NCBI GenBank assembly: GCA_903831545.1
Contig: CAIKYI010000257.1
Coordinates: forward strand, 1 to 12,529
Direction: 5' to 3'
Source of the DNA: an uncultured Methylobacter sp.
GTDB lineage: Bacteria > Pseudomonadota > Gammaproteobacteria > Methylococcales > Methylomonadaceae
DNA length: 12,529 nucleotides
In this document: piece after piece, positions 1-6,110 of the stretch
Layout: the number at the start of each line of letters is the position of its first letter
Position numbering within the stretch: the stretch's first letter is position 1
Position numbers and translations under genes: made by a program
Notes under the pieces: model-generated
Told to the model about the DNA's origin: nothing
Database searches by the model: none
The model's input: the letters and a program-made list of their open reading frames with translations, nothing else

Positions 1-222
1 ACCGACGGTACTTTTTACGTATTCCCCAACGTAGAAAAACTGATTGCCAGACTGGATAACATCAATGACGATCTTGATTTTTCCGAATATCTGATCGAGA
101 AAGCCGGTGTTGCCTTAGTGCCGGGTTCTGCGTTTGGCACGCCTGGACATATCAGAATCTCTATTGCCACCAGCATGGCCAATTTAGAGAATGCTTTAGA
201 GCGGATTAAGAAGGCGATTTAA
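1..222 (+). CDS. Class I/II PLP-dependent aminotransferase (aspartate aminotransferase-like), C-terminal end
   Basis: Frame 1 is open from the first base to a TAA at 220-222 and gives 73 residues, the C-terminal small domain of a fold-type I aminotransferase. The start and the PLP lysine lie outside the window. What is visible is TDGTFYVFPNV near the start, then a segment ending GVALVPGSAFG, then HIRISIATSMANLENALERI. In this family the arginine of the IRIS motif binds the substrate alpha-carboxylate. The closing ATSM-NLE-ALERI helix is typical of the aspartate/aromatic aminotransferases often named AspC or AspB in Proteobacteria. Substrate specificity cannot be read from this fragment. The family is certain; the exact enzyme is not. 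No clear Rho-independent terminator follows. A small hairpin (GCTGCA / TGCAGC at 249-264) lacks a T run. Confidence 0.9.
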   Translation, partial: TDGTFYVFPNVEKLIARLDNINDDLDFSEYLIEKAGVALVPGSAFGTPGHIRISIATSMANLENALERIKKAI

Positions 223-329
223 GTATCCAATTGGCTTGGATGGCAACGGCTGCAAGGATGCAGCTGATAGCGAAACGCATGGAGCAGTTGCAAAGAGGTA
301 ATAGTCAAAGCCCATTATTGCCCAGGCCT

Positions 330-606
330 TTATGCCTCGAACTTTATTTTGCCATTAGCATATTGATGGATCAGGGAACTGATAAGTGTTTGATAAGAGG
401 TAGCCATTGACTAAGCGACTTAGCTTTGATTCGCTCAATATCGTCTTCTAACAAGCGAATGCTAATGGCTTTTTTTTGCTAATTTGAGCGCATGCAATTT
501 GTCTGTAACGTTTTTTTTCATTTTCTACGTTATCAATACTTGCTGCGCGATTACTTTCAACGTATTTAACGATAGCTTTTTCTTCGATGGAAAGTTTAGT
601 TGTCAT
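330..606 (-). pseudogene. Broken CopG/RHH-type antitoxin gene (partner of the BrnT-like toxin at 596-880)
   Basis: Read from an ATG at 606-604, the first frame gives a start typical of these antitoxins (MTTKLSIEEKAIVKYVES) followed by a KKRYRQIA segment. The frame is lost at a run of eight A (minus-strand 477-470). The next frame supplies KKAISIRLLEDDIERIKAKS, the beta-strand and helix of a ribbon-helix-helix domain. It is lost again near 408, where the third frame continues ATSYQTLISSLIHQYANGKI and ends at a TAA at 332-330. Restoring one base at each site gives a continuous protein of about 92 residues, a normal length for the family. The start overlaps the end of the toxin gene by 11 bases, the usual toxin-first order. 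As it stands the gene would yield only a truncated product without the DNA-binding domain. Sequencing error in the A run is possible, but would not explain both breaks. Confidence 0.72.
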
Positions 607-880
607 GCCGATTCTCTTTTAGGTATTTCTTTTGATATTTTCGACTGGCAATAATGTTTTTTAGAAGCATTATTTCCCCCTCTTCTACAAGCGGTAACTA
701 ATAAACATAGTCTCGTATTTGCACGATAAAAAGCTTTTGCTTGGGATATTTAACCGGATTATGGTGCGGCAAAATATAGAGCAGCCTTTCTTCACTAATC
801 GCAATAAATACATCCTCAAAACAAACTGTTCGTTTAGTTTTAAGTCCTGTGTTTTTGTGTTCGTCCCACTCAAAATGCAT
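596..880 (-). pseudogene. BrnT-like RNase toxin gene with an internal TAG
   Basis: The ATG is at 880-878 and the frame opens with HFEWDEHKN, then CFEDVF and later KYPKQKLFIVQIRDYVY. These are the hallmarks of BrnT-like (COG2929) toxins, small ribonucleases that inhibit translation until bound by a partner antitoxin. The frame meets TAG at 700-698 (codon 61). It then continues without interruption for 33 more codons, including LPLVEEGEIMLLK and SRKYQKKYLKEN, to a TAA at 598-596. Relatives typically have leucine where the TAG stands (VYLVPFVEE-type), so a single TTG to TAG change would explain it. The full length of 94 residues is normal. The product cut at residue 60 lacks the last strands and the basic C-terminal helix and is probably inactive. 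Upstream on the minus strand there is only a weak AAAGAG ribosome site. The next gene is the equally broken antitoxin. Confidence 0.72.
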
Positions 881-1029
881 TTTTAGCTCTTTAATTTGTA
901 TATGCAGAGTATATCACTCAGAGTGTCTTGTATGGAGATAAAGAAAAGGTGTGAATAAGATAGACATCTCCAATTTAAAAGTTGCTTTAGCGAAAATAGT
1001 TTTAATCAAAATTACTTTTTGTAAAAAAT

Positions 1030-1085
1030 TTATGTGATAACTGTCACAGTTTCTTAATCAATTTGTCATATTCCTTCGGTATAAA
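1030..1085 (+). promoter_or_regulatory. Pho-box-like promoter upstream of the PhoX-like gene
   Basis: Half-sites spaced exactly 11 bp start at 1030 (TTATGTG), 1041 (CTGTCAC), 1052 (TCTTAAT) and 1063 (TTGTCAT), separated by A/T-rich four-base spacers ATAA, AGTT and CAAT. The 1041 and 1063 copies match the CTGTCAT-type PhoB half-site well; the other two are degenerate. A -10 element, TATAAA (1080-1085), begins 10 bp after the last half-site. This is the arrangement of PhoB-dependent promoters such as E. coli phoA, where PhoB replaces a -35 element. The location directly ahead of a PhoX-like phosphatase gene supports the reading. Overlapping it, TGTGA-N6-TCACA at 1033-1048 also fits a CRP/Vfr site. 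Phosphate regulation is inferred, not shown. Confidence 0.55.
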
Positions 1086-1134
1086 GTACTTGGCTTTAAA
1101 TAATTGCAGGGCAATCAAAATAACTTTATTCACC

Positions 1135-1139
1135 AGGAA
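1135..1139 (+). promoter_or_regulatory. Ribosome binding site fixing the start at 1146
   Basis: AGGAA sits 6 bases before the ATG at 1146. Two earlier in-frame ATGs at 1104 and 1140 have no properly spaced ribosome site. The ATG at 1146 also places a normal signal peptide at the very N-terminus. Confidence 0.7.
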
Positions 1140-1145
1140 ATGATC

Positions 1146-2777
1146 ATGTTTAAACTAAAAAAATCTGTTGCCGCTGTTGCTGCAATATTGGCCGGCATGC
1201 CTATGTTGGCTTCTGCTATAACTTCAACTGGCCCTAGCACTACTACAGCGCCATATCTTGTTCCTGCAGCCGGATGGAGCGTGACTTCATTGCTGACTGC
1301 CGGCAATTCTGTTGGCGGTTACACAATGGGCGGCTTGCCTGACGGTCTGGGTGCTTTCGACAACGGCGATAACACTTTCACTGTTTTGATGAACCACGAG
1401 TGGGCGAGTAATGCTACCGGTACTGTGGGAGTTGGAGCTGCTGCACCAACTAACCCTCAGGCAGCGCATACGCAAAACCCTGGCGCGACTGTTGGCGGCT
1501 CATATGTTTCCCAATGGGTTGTCGACAAATCTACGCTGCAAGTCATAAGCGGCAAGGATTTGATCACTCAAACTTATGCTTGGGATAAAGCTCTGCAACA
1601 ATCTAGCTCAATTGCTAATCTGACCACCACATTCAGCCGTTTCTGCTCTGCCGATCTGCCTATGGCTTCGGCACTGTTCAACTCAGCAACTGGCTTGGGT
1701 AGCACGGCAAAAATCTTCATGAACGGCGAAGAAGGCAGCGCTACCGGTTGGGTACAAGCAACCGTCGTTGACGGCGCATCTGCGGGTAGCAGCTACACGC
1801 TGGGTAAATTCAATCTGGCGACTAATTCTGCCACCAGTACCTCTACAGCTGTCGGCGGCTGGGAAAACATTTTGTTGAACCCTTTTGCACAGGATAAAAC
1901 CGTTGCAATCGGCACCAATGATGGCGGCACCGGCATTATGAACAATTCGCTCTCGGTCTATGTTGGCACCAAAACCAATACAGGTTCAGAAGTGGATAAA
2001 GCCGGCTTGACTAACGGCACTATGAAGTTCATCAATGTTGCCGGTTTTGCTGATGCACTAGGTACGACAACTGAAGAAATAGCTAACACCACTACACGCA
2101 CCACTGGCATCTTGGATGGCACGGCGTTTACGCTGAGCGACACCTCAGCAACCACTTTCTCCCGTCCTGAAGATGGCGCCTGGAGTGCGGACGGCAGCAA
2201 GTTCTGGTTTGTGACTACTGATCAGCTGGACAGAACCGAAATCACTGGCCAAGCCCAAATAGGTGGTTCACGTTTGTGGGAATTGACTTTCAGCAATGTT
2301 GCTGATCCGGAACTGGGCGGCACCATTAGAAAGCTGCTGGATGGCACCGAAGGTCAAAACATGCTGGACAACATGACGGTTTCGGCTGACGGCACGACTC
2401 TAATTTTGCAGGAAGATACCGGCGGCGCTCCGCACAATGCCAGCGTCTGGTCTTATGATTTGGCTGGTGATTCATTAACCAAAATTTTTACCCATGATGC
2501 TGCGTTGTTCGGTACTGTGTCAGCTGGTGCAGTAGTTGTTGGAAGTGTAACTAACGACGAAGAATCATCAGGCGTGATCGACATGTCGGCTATCCTCGGT
2601 TACGACTCTTACCTGATGGTTACGCAAAATCATGCCAAGAATGTTAATCCGCTTGTTGTTGAAGGCGGTCAGCTTCAGTTAGCTACAGCCCCCGTTCCAG
2701 TTCCAGGTGCAGTCTGGTTGTTTGGTTCTGCAATCATGGGCTTTTTAGGTTTTACTCGTCGTAACAAAAAAGCCTAA
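1146..2777 (+). CDS. Secreted PhoX-like (DUF839) phosphatase/phytase-family protein with PEP-CTERM sorting tail
   Basis: The protein has 543 residues. Residues 1-24 form a Sec signal peptide (KLKK, a hydrophobic core, ASA before the cut). The body shows landmarks of the PhoX/DUF839 beta-propeller family: GLPDGLGAFDNGDNTFTVLMNHE (61-85), FCSAD (166-170), a glutamate pair at 195-196, FSRPEDGAW (338-346), a following FVTTD, GGSRLWEL, LDNMTVSADG, LQED (421-424) and DEESSGVID (471-479). In PhoX, a cysteine and several glutamates bind iron and calcium; C167 and the conserved glutamates are candidates here. The C-terminus (516-543) is a PEP-CTERM tail: PVPVPGAVWLFGS, a membrane helix, then RRNKK. 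This predicts export, processing by an exosortase and retention at the cell surface or in the extracellular matrix. A Pho-box-like promoter lies upstream and a strong terminator follows, so it is probably a single-gene unit. The phosphatase role is inferred from the family. A longer start at 1104 is open but lacks a ribosome site. Confidence 0.82.
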   Translation: MFKLKKSVAAVAAILAGMPMLASAITSTGPSTTTAPYLVPAAGWSVTSLLTAGNSVGGYTMGGLPDGLGAFDNGDNTFTVLMNHEWASNATGTVGVGAAAPTNPQAAHTQNPGATVGGSYVSQWVVDKSTLQVISGKDLITQTYAWDKALQQSSSIANLTTTFSRFCSADLPMASALFNSATGLGSTAKIFMNGEEGSATGWVQATVVDGASAGSSYTLGKFNLATNSATSTSTAVGGWENILLNPFAQDKTVAIGTNDGGTGIMNNSLSVYVGTKTNTGSEVDKAGLTNGTMKFINVAGFADALGTTTEEIANTTTRTTGILDGTAFTLSDTSATTFSRPEDGAWSADGSKFWFVTTDQLDRTEITGQAQIGGSRLWELTFSNVADPELGGTIRKLLDGTEGQNMLDNMTVSADGTTLILQEDTGGAPHNASVWSYDLAGDSLTKIFTHDAALFGTVSAGAVVVGSVTNDEESSGVIDMSAILGYDSYLMVTQNHAKNVNPLVVEGGQLQLATAPVPVPGAVWLFGSAIMGFLGFTRRNKKA

Positions 2778-2795
2778 TATTTTAGGATTTTAACA

Positions 2796-2818
2796 GCCCA
2801 GCAATTGGGCGACTTTTT
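2796..2818 (+). terminator. Weak first hairpin downstream of the PhoX-like gene
   Basis: GCCCA (2796-2800) pairs with TGGGC (2806-2810) around a GCAAT loop, and TTTTT follows at 2814-2818. The short stem makes it at most an auxiliary terminator ahead of the stronger one. The same loop sequence, GCAAT, is found in the second hairpin. Confidence 0.35.
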
Positions 2819-2860
2819 AAAAGCGGCGGCAAGGCAATCTTGTCGCCGCTTTTTTATTTT
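2819..2860 (+). terminator. Strong Rho-independent terminator
   Basis: AAGCGGCGGCAAG (2821-2833) pairs with CTTGTCGCCGCTT (2839-2851) over 13 positions with one G-T wobble, around a GCAAT loop. The stem is followed by a T-rich tract through 2860. A-rich bases before the stem give it potential in the other direction too. It closes the PhoX-like transcript and separates it from the oxygenase gene. Confidence 0.88.
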
Positions 2861-2910
2861 TAGCGTACCCGCATTTGCTGCTCCAATGCGTCGGGTTACG
2901 CTAACCCGAC
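2861..2910. repeat. REP-like palindrome with two alternative pairings
   Basis: GTCGGGTT (2890-2897) and AACCCGAC (2903-2910) form a perfect 8-bp stem with a five-base loop. The intervening TACGCTA (2897-2903) also pairs exactly with TAGCGTA at 2861-2867, extended by GCATT/AATGC (2871-2875 with 2885-2889) into a larger imperfect hairpin. The two structures exclude each other. Palindromes of this kind (GTCGGGTTA...TAACCCGAC) are common dispersed intergenic repeats in gammaproteobacteria. Only one copy is in the window, so its dispersed status is inferred. Confidence 0.55.
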
Positions 2911-2945
2911 TTACAGACTGATGCCATAGACTTTGGAGATACCCA

Positions 2946-3575
2946 ATGACCACCCTCAAGCTACAAGGCATGCAGCCTTTATTTTATTCACCGCTGACGG
3001 TTTTCGAACTGGAAGACGCGGCAGACCTTAATAAACTGTTATTGAAGGAAATCGAAACTCTCAAAGCGCAGTCTCCGGGCATGGAACGCAGCAACTGGCG
3101 CGGCTGGCACTCGGAGGACGATTTTTTTATGCGCACAGAGCCAGGTTTTCAGGCTTTGCGCAACCATATCGTAGAAGCCACGCAACTGTGCACCCGTAAT
3201 ATTTCGCCCAATTTTGATTTTCCGCTCTATAGCATTCAGGCTGAAGGTTGGGTCAATGTGTTAGCTAACGGCGGACTGAACACCCCGCATGACCATCCAA
3301 ACTGGACCTGGTCCGGTTGTTATTACGTCAGCGTCCCTGAAAGCGACAAGGAGCTAAGCGGCAGCATCGAATTTTTTGATACCCGCACCAATGTTCGCAC
3401 CTTAACAGTTGATGGTGCGGCCTGCTTCGCCAGCAAGTTCGTGATGAAGCCGAAAGCGGGGATGCTGTTAATGTTTCCCTCTTATTTGCGGCACTGGGTT
3501 TATCCGAATGAGAGTGAAGAAGAGCGGGTAACGATTGCATTTAATGCCAGGTTTGCAAAAAACGTTCGCACTTGA
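2946..3575 (+). CDS. 2OG-Fe(II) oxygenase family protein (TIGR02466-like)
   Basis: The protein has 209 residues. The start ATG is preceded by TGGAGA with a 7-base gap. The C-terminal half carries the double-stranded beta-helix signature: NTPHDHPNWTWSGCYYVSVP (112-131) with H115, D116 and H117, then GSIEFFDTRTN (139-149), GMLLMFPSYLRHW (172-184) with H183, and ERVTIAFNAR (193-202). Enzymes of this fold bind Fe(II) through two histidines and one further ligand, and hold 2-oxoglutarate through a basic residue near the last strand; H115, H183 and R194 are the likely counterparts. The family is mostly uncharacterised, with no known substrate, so hydroxylation of a protein or small molecule remains open. 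There is no signal peptide, so it is probably cytoplasmic. It stands alone between the terminator/repeat region and a degenerate region. Confidence 0.85.
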   Translation: MTTLKLQGMQPLFYSPLTVFELEDAADLNKLLLKEIETLKAQSPGMERSNWRGWHSEDDFFMRTEPGFQALRNHIVEATQLCTRNISPNFDFPLYSIQAEGWVNVLANGGLNTPHDHPNWTWSGCYYVSVPESDKELSGSIEFFDTRTNVRTLTVDGAACFASKFVMKPKAGMLLMFPSYLRHWVYPNESEEERVTIAFNARFAKNVRT

Positions 3576-3733
3576 TGTGGTTATATTTTGTGGAAGCAGC
3601 GTAGGCATGGTCACCACAGTCCGAGCAATAAATCCCCATGAGTTTCATAGAAAGCAACGGTTCCGCAGGAGCTATCGCTAAACTTTGTGTTGAAATCCGA
3701 TGAAATCTAAACCGAAGCGCTGATAAAAACCAT

Positions 3734-4042
3734 TTGTTCATCATGTTTTGGACAGATGATAAGAACAGCTGCCTCTATCTTAATGATTTTATAAGCGTGA
3801 AGCGAAGGGGTGACATCAGGCGGTTTGGCGTGCGTTTGAGTTGGGTGAAAGCGAATGCTGGTGCCGCAGGCATTGATAAGCAAATCCTTGCAGATTACGA
3901 GGACAATCTTTATGCGCTATGGAATCGATTATTCTCAGGAAATTATTTTACGCCATCTGTTAAAACGGCAGCCATACTAAAGAAAACAGGTTTTCTATTA
4001 AGTAAGCGTGTTGCATTATTAAATTTTGAGCCTATGTTTTAG
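3734..4042 (+). pseudogene. Fragment of a group II intron reverse transcriptase/maturase gene
   Basis: Within this 102-codon frame, codons 37-86 (about 3842-3991) read WVKANAGAAGIDKQ, then NLYALWNRLFSGNYFTPSVK and AAILKKTG. This is the N-terminal reverse transcriptase block 0 region of group II intron-encoded proteins of the LtrA type, whose usual form is VKAN-G-AGID, NLY-LWNRL-SGSYFPPPV, then PKKTGG. After KKTG the match breaks off, apart from a possible short FEPMF piece, and the frame stops at 4042. The catalytic YADD block, the maturase domain and intron domain V are all absent. The first 36 codons are not recognisable, and the frame's ATG has no ribosome site. It is a dead remnant of a mobile element that probably inserted downstream of the oxygenase gene. 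The flanks (3576-3733 and 4043-4213) show nothing I recognise. Confidence 0.72.
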
Positions 4043-4213
4043 CTCATTATCTTTACCGCATTTCTAAGACTACTTGCCCAAATTATTTCATGTTCTCCTA
4101 AACAATCAAAACTGCTTTACTGCTTGAATATGGAAGCGTTTAGAGAATTGTGCCAAAAAGTTAAAAGGCTAAACACTTCATTAATAAAATACCAAAGCAA
4201 ATAAAACTGTCGA

Positions 4214-4882
4214 TTAATATCCCAATGGCATTAGTGCGGTTGAAAAGACCGATTGTGATTTATCCTGAATTGTTCCCCGGGTGGTTCCAATAGCGCTGCG
4301 CTGACTGAAACCTTTGGTGTTGGGGTAGTTGTAACAGTTCATTGAGTTGCATCCCTGACTAATACTCGATATTTTAGCGGGTTCGGCTTCTGAGATTGGG
4401 GCAGGGTTACCCGGAAATTGTTGAAGGCATTGATTAATTACAGTGCTTGAGCCGTTAATACATTCATAAAATCTTGGCGTTAAATCAAGTTCCACAACGG
4501 TTTCAAAAGTATCATCACCCGCATAAAGATCGCTGCCAATAGCTGAGGTTCTTTTTACCCTTGCGCCGCGTAAATAAGCGTTAAGAAAAACCTGATAACT
4601 ATCATGGGTGACTTCCATATTTTCGACAGAGGTTTGGCCGCGTAACTGAATGCCATTAAGCTGTTCGGCCAGACTTCTATAAGCATCCATTTTAGAAGCT
4701 CTCATAGCCATTAATTTGATTTGTGAGCGGGAATACTTGTCACTTTTTTCGACTGTTCCGTAGCCAATAGCATTAAGGGTTTTGATTGGTTGAGATGCTA
4801 CCGGTGGCGCCTTTGCTGTAGTGCATGAGCATACCAATAAGCAGAGAAACGAACCTGCGAGTTTAAAATTTTTTATGTTCAT
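4214..4882 (-). CDS. LPP20-family lipoprotein
   Basis: The protein has 222 residues. The ATG at 4882-4880 is preceded on the minus strand by AGGAG with an 8-base gap. The N-terminus is a lipoprotein signal: NFK, a hydrophobic core, then LLVCSC with the modified cysteine probably C20. Residues about 38-140 resemble the LPP20 domain: AIGYGTVEKSDKYSRSQIKL, MAMRASKMDAYRSLAEQLNG, then TSVENM, YLRGARVKRT and ETVVELDL. In this family the domain is exported and anchored by its lipid, usually in the outer membrane. Characterised members include Helicobacter Lpp20 and the flagellar-associated FlgP, but this gene has no flagellar neighbours here. The tail (141-222) has several cysteines (C141, C152, C178, C183), low complexity and no match I know. 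The gene is transcribed away from rlmH, and no terminator is evident below 4214. Molecular function is unknown. Confidence 0.78.
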   Translation of the reverse strand: MNIKNFKLAGSFLCLLVCSCTTAKAPPVASQPIKTLNAIGYGTVEKSDKYSRSQIKLMAMRASKMDAYRSLAEQLNGIQLRGQTSVENMEVTHDSYQVFLNAYLRGARVKRTSAIGSDLYAGDDTFETVVELDLTPRFYECINGSSTVINQCLQQFPGNPAPISEAEPAKISSISQGCNSMNCYNYPNTKGFSQRSAIGTTRGTIQDKSQSVFSTALMPLGY

Positions 4883-4960
4883 GGCGCTAACTCCTATTTG
4901 ATCTTGCCAGTTTAGCGGCTGATTAGTTCATTTCTTAAATTTTTTAAAAGTTAAGGCTCT

Positions 4961-4987
4961 TTGACTTATGGCAATACATATAAATAT
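4961..4987 (+). promoter_or_regulatory. Possible sigma-70 promoter for the rlmH operon
   Basis: TTGACT at 4961-4966 is a good -35 element. The A/T-rich stretch ATATAAATAT at 4978-4987 offers a -10 element, but with a shorter spacer than the optimal 17 bases. It lies about 80 bases upstream of the rlmH start, in the gap between divergent genes, which is where the operon promoter is expected. Confidence 0.3.
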
Positions 4988-5067
4988 GCATGCATACCAT
5001 AACTCAAGAAGTTTTTACCTTGCTAGTTGCATTGCATCAGAAGCCTGTTCTCTGTATCCTGCACCGC

Positions 5068-5535
5068 ATGCAAATTAATTTGATTTCAGTGGGGAACCGT
5101 ATGCCAGGCTGGGTGCAGCAGGGCTATGACGAATACGCCAGGCGCTTGCCCCGTGAATGCGAGCTGGTGTTAAAGGAAATTGCCCCAGGTAAGCGTACCA
5201 AAAACAGCGATGTTGCCAGGATTGTTAAAGAAGAAGGCGAGCGTATGATCGCGGCAATTCCTCAAGGTACTCATATTGTTACTTTAGATATCCCCGGAAA
5301 ATCCTGGACAACTCCCGAGTTGGCAGAAGCGATGCAGCGCTGGCTTGAAAGCGGACAACACGTTTCCTTGTTGATTGGAGGCCCGGAAGGTTTGGCGGAT
5401 TCAGTAAAACAGCAGGCCCGGGAATCCTGGAGCTTGTCAAAGTTGACGTTCCCCCATCCTTTGGTGCGTATTGTTGTTGCCGAACAGCTTTATCGTGCCT
5501 GGAGCATCCTGCACAATCATCCCTATCATCGCTAA
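5068..5535 (+). CDS. rlmH: 23S rRNA (pseudouridine1915-N3)-methyltransferase RlmH
   Basis: RlmH is a SPOUT-class enzyme. It uses S-adenosylmethionine to methylate pseudouridine 1915 in helix 69 of 23S rRNA on assembled 70S ribosomes. From the ATG at 5068 the protein has 155 residues, the standard family length. It starts [15 protein letters not shown] and contains the cofactor-binding loop LLIGGPEG (101-108), [20 protein letters not shown] (123-142) and the terminal [14 protein letters not shown], all diagnostic. An upstream in-frame ATG at 4990 would add 26 residues absent from the family, so 5068 is chosen even though its ribosome site is poor. The stop codon overlaps the maf start by one base (TAATG), indicating translational coupling. 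In many bacteria rlmH follows rsfS; here it heads the maf-rng cluster instead. Confidence 0.95.
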   Translation: MQINLISVGNRMPGWVQQGYDEYARRLPRECELVLKEIAPGKRTKNSDVARIVKEEGERMIAAIPQGTHIVTLDIPGKSWTTPELAEAMQRWLESGQHVSLLIGGPEGLADSVKQQARESWSLSKLTFPHPLVRIVVAEQLYRAWSILHNHPYHR

Positions 5536-6110
5536 TGACAGCACAGATTATACTTGCCTCCGCATCGCCGCGACGGATGGAACTGTTGGATCAGATTAAG
5601 GTAACTTACCGTGTTAATCCGGTAGATATTGATGAAACACCCTTGCCCAAGGAAGCGCCGCTGGCCTATGTACAACGTATGGCTGCTGAAAAATCTGCGG
5701 CATATATTGCGCAATTTGGTGATGGCTTACCGGTTTTAGCCGCAGACACGGCTGTGGTACTGGGTGATTTGATTATGGGCAAACCTAAAGATCATAATGA
5801 TGCGTTCGCCATGTTAAGTCAGTTGTCCGGCAAGATGCATAAAGTTTATAGTGCGGTTTCGCTAAGAGGGCGGGAGCACGGTCAGGCGGTAAGTATTACC
5901 GAGGTGACTTTCAGAGCGCTGACAGAGCAGGAAATAGTCGCCTATTTACAAAGCGGCGAACCTGCAGATAAAGCCGGTAGTTATGCCATTCAAGGCCTGG
6001 GTGGTGTATTTGTGGCATCGATAAACGGCAGTTTTTCCGGCGTGGTCGGTTTGCCGCTGTTTGAGACAGCAGAACTTTTATCCAGGCAGGGCATAGGGAT
6101 AGTCAAATGA
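5535..6110 (+). CDS. maf: Maf-family nucleotide pyrophosphatase (YhdE type, dTTP/UTP)
   Basis: Maf proteins hydrolyse non-canonical and some canonical nucleoside triphosphates to monophosphate plus pyrophosphate, acting as house-cleaning enzymes. The 191-residue sequence has the family's opening loop ILASASPRR (6-14), VDIDETPLP (30-38), the catalytic AADTAVVL (69-76, D71), GKPKD (82-86) and DKAGSYAIQGLGGVF (145-159), followed by INGSFSGVVGLPL. The AGxYxIQGLGG and GLPLxET motifs place it with the YhdE subgroup (dTTP, UTP and modified pyrimidines) and not the YceF subgroup (7-methyl-GTP). It overlaps rlmH by one base and rng by four (ATGA), so the three are translated from one message. The maf-rng pairing is conserved in E. 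coli and many gammaproteobacteria. Confidence 0.95.
   Translation: MTAQIILASASPRRMELLDQIKVTYRVNPVDIDETPLPKEAPLAYVQRMAAEKSAAYIAQFGDGLPVLAADTAVVLGDLIMGKPKDHNDAFAMLSQLSGKMHKVYSAVSLRGREHGQAVSITEVTFRALTEQEIVAYLQSGEPADKAGSYAIQGLGGVFVASINGSFSGVVGLPLFETAELLSRQGIGIVK

Noticed and set aside
249..264. Hairpin GCTGCA / TGCAGC after the aminotransferase
   Set aside because: The 6-bp stem has no following T run, so it is not supported as a terminator.
685..873. Minus-strand 62-codon ORF overlapping the toxin gene
   Set aside because: It is a different frame over the BrnT-like gene, starts inside it, and has no family-like sequence.
1104..1145. Upstream start of the PhoX-like protein
   Set aside because: It would put 14 polar residues ahead of a perfect signal peptide and lacks a ribosome site, whereas AGGAA precedes 1146.
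3541..3744. Minus-strand 67-codon ORF with CSDCGDHAY
   Set aside because: It looks vaguely like a cysteine-containing small protein but overlaps the oxygenase end, has no ribosome site or known family, and lies in degenerate DNA.
3576..4213. Possible intact group II intron or CRISPR array
   Set aside because: No domain V-like hairpin, no YADD block and no regularly spaced repeats were seen; only the reverse transcriptase fragment is recognisable.
4990..5067. 26-residue N-terminal extension of RlmH from ATG at 4990
   Set aside because: RlmH is 155-156 residues across bacteria, and the extension has no family match. The ATG also lies at or next to the putative -10 element.
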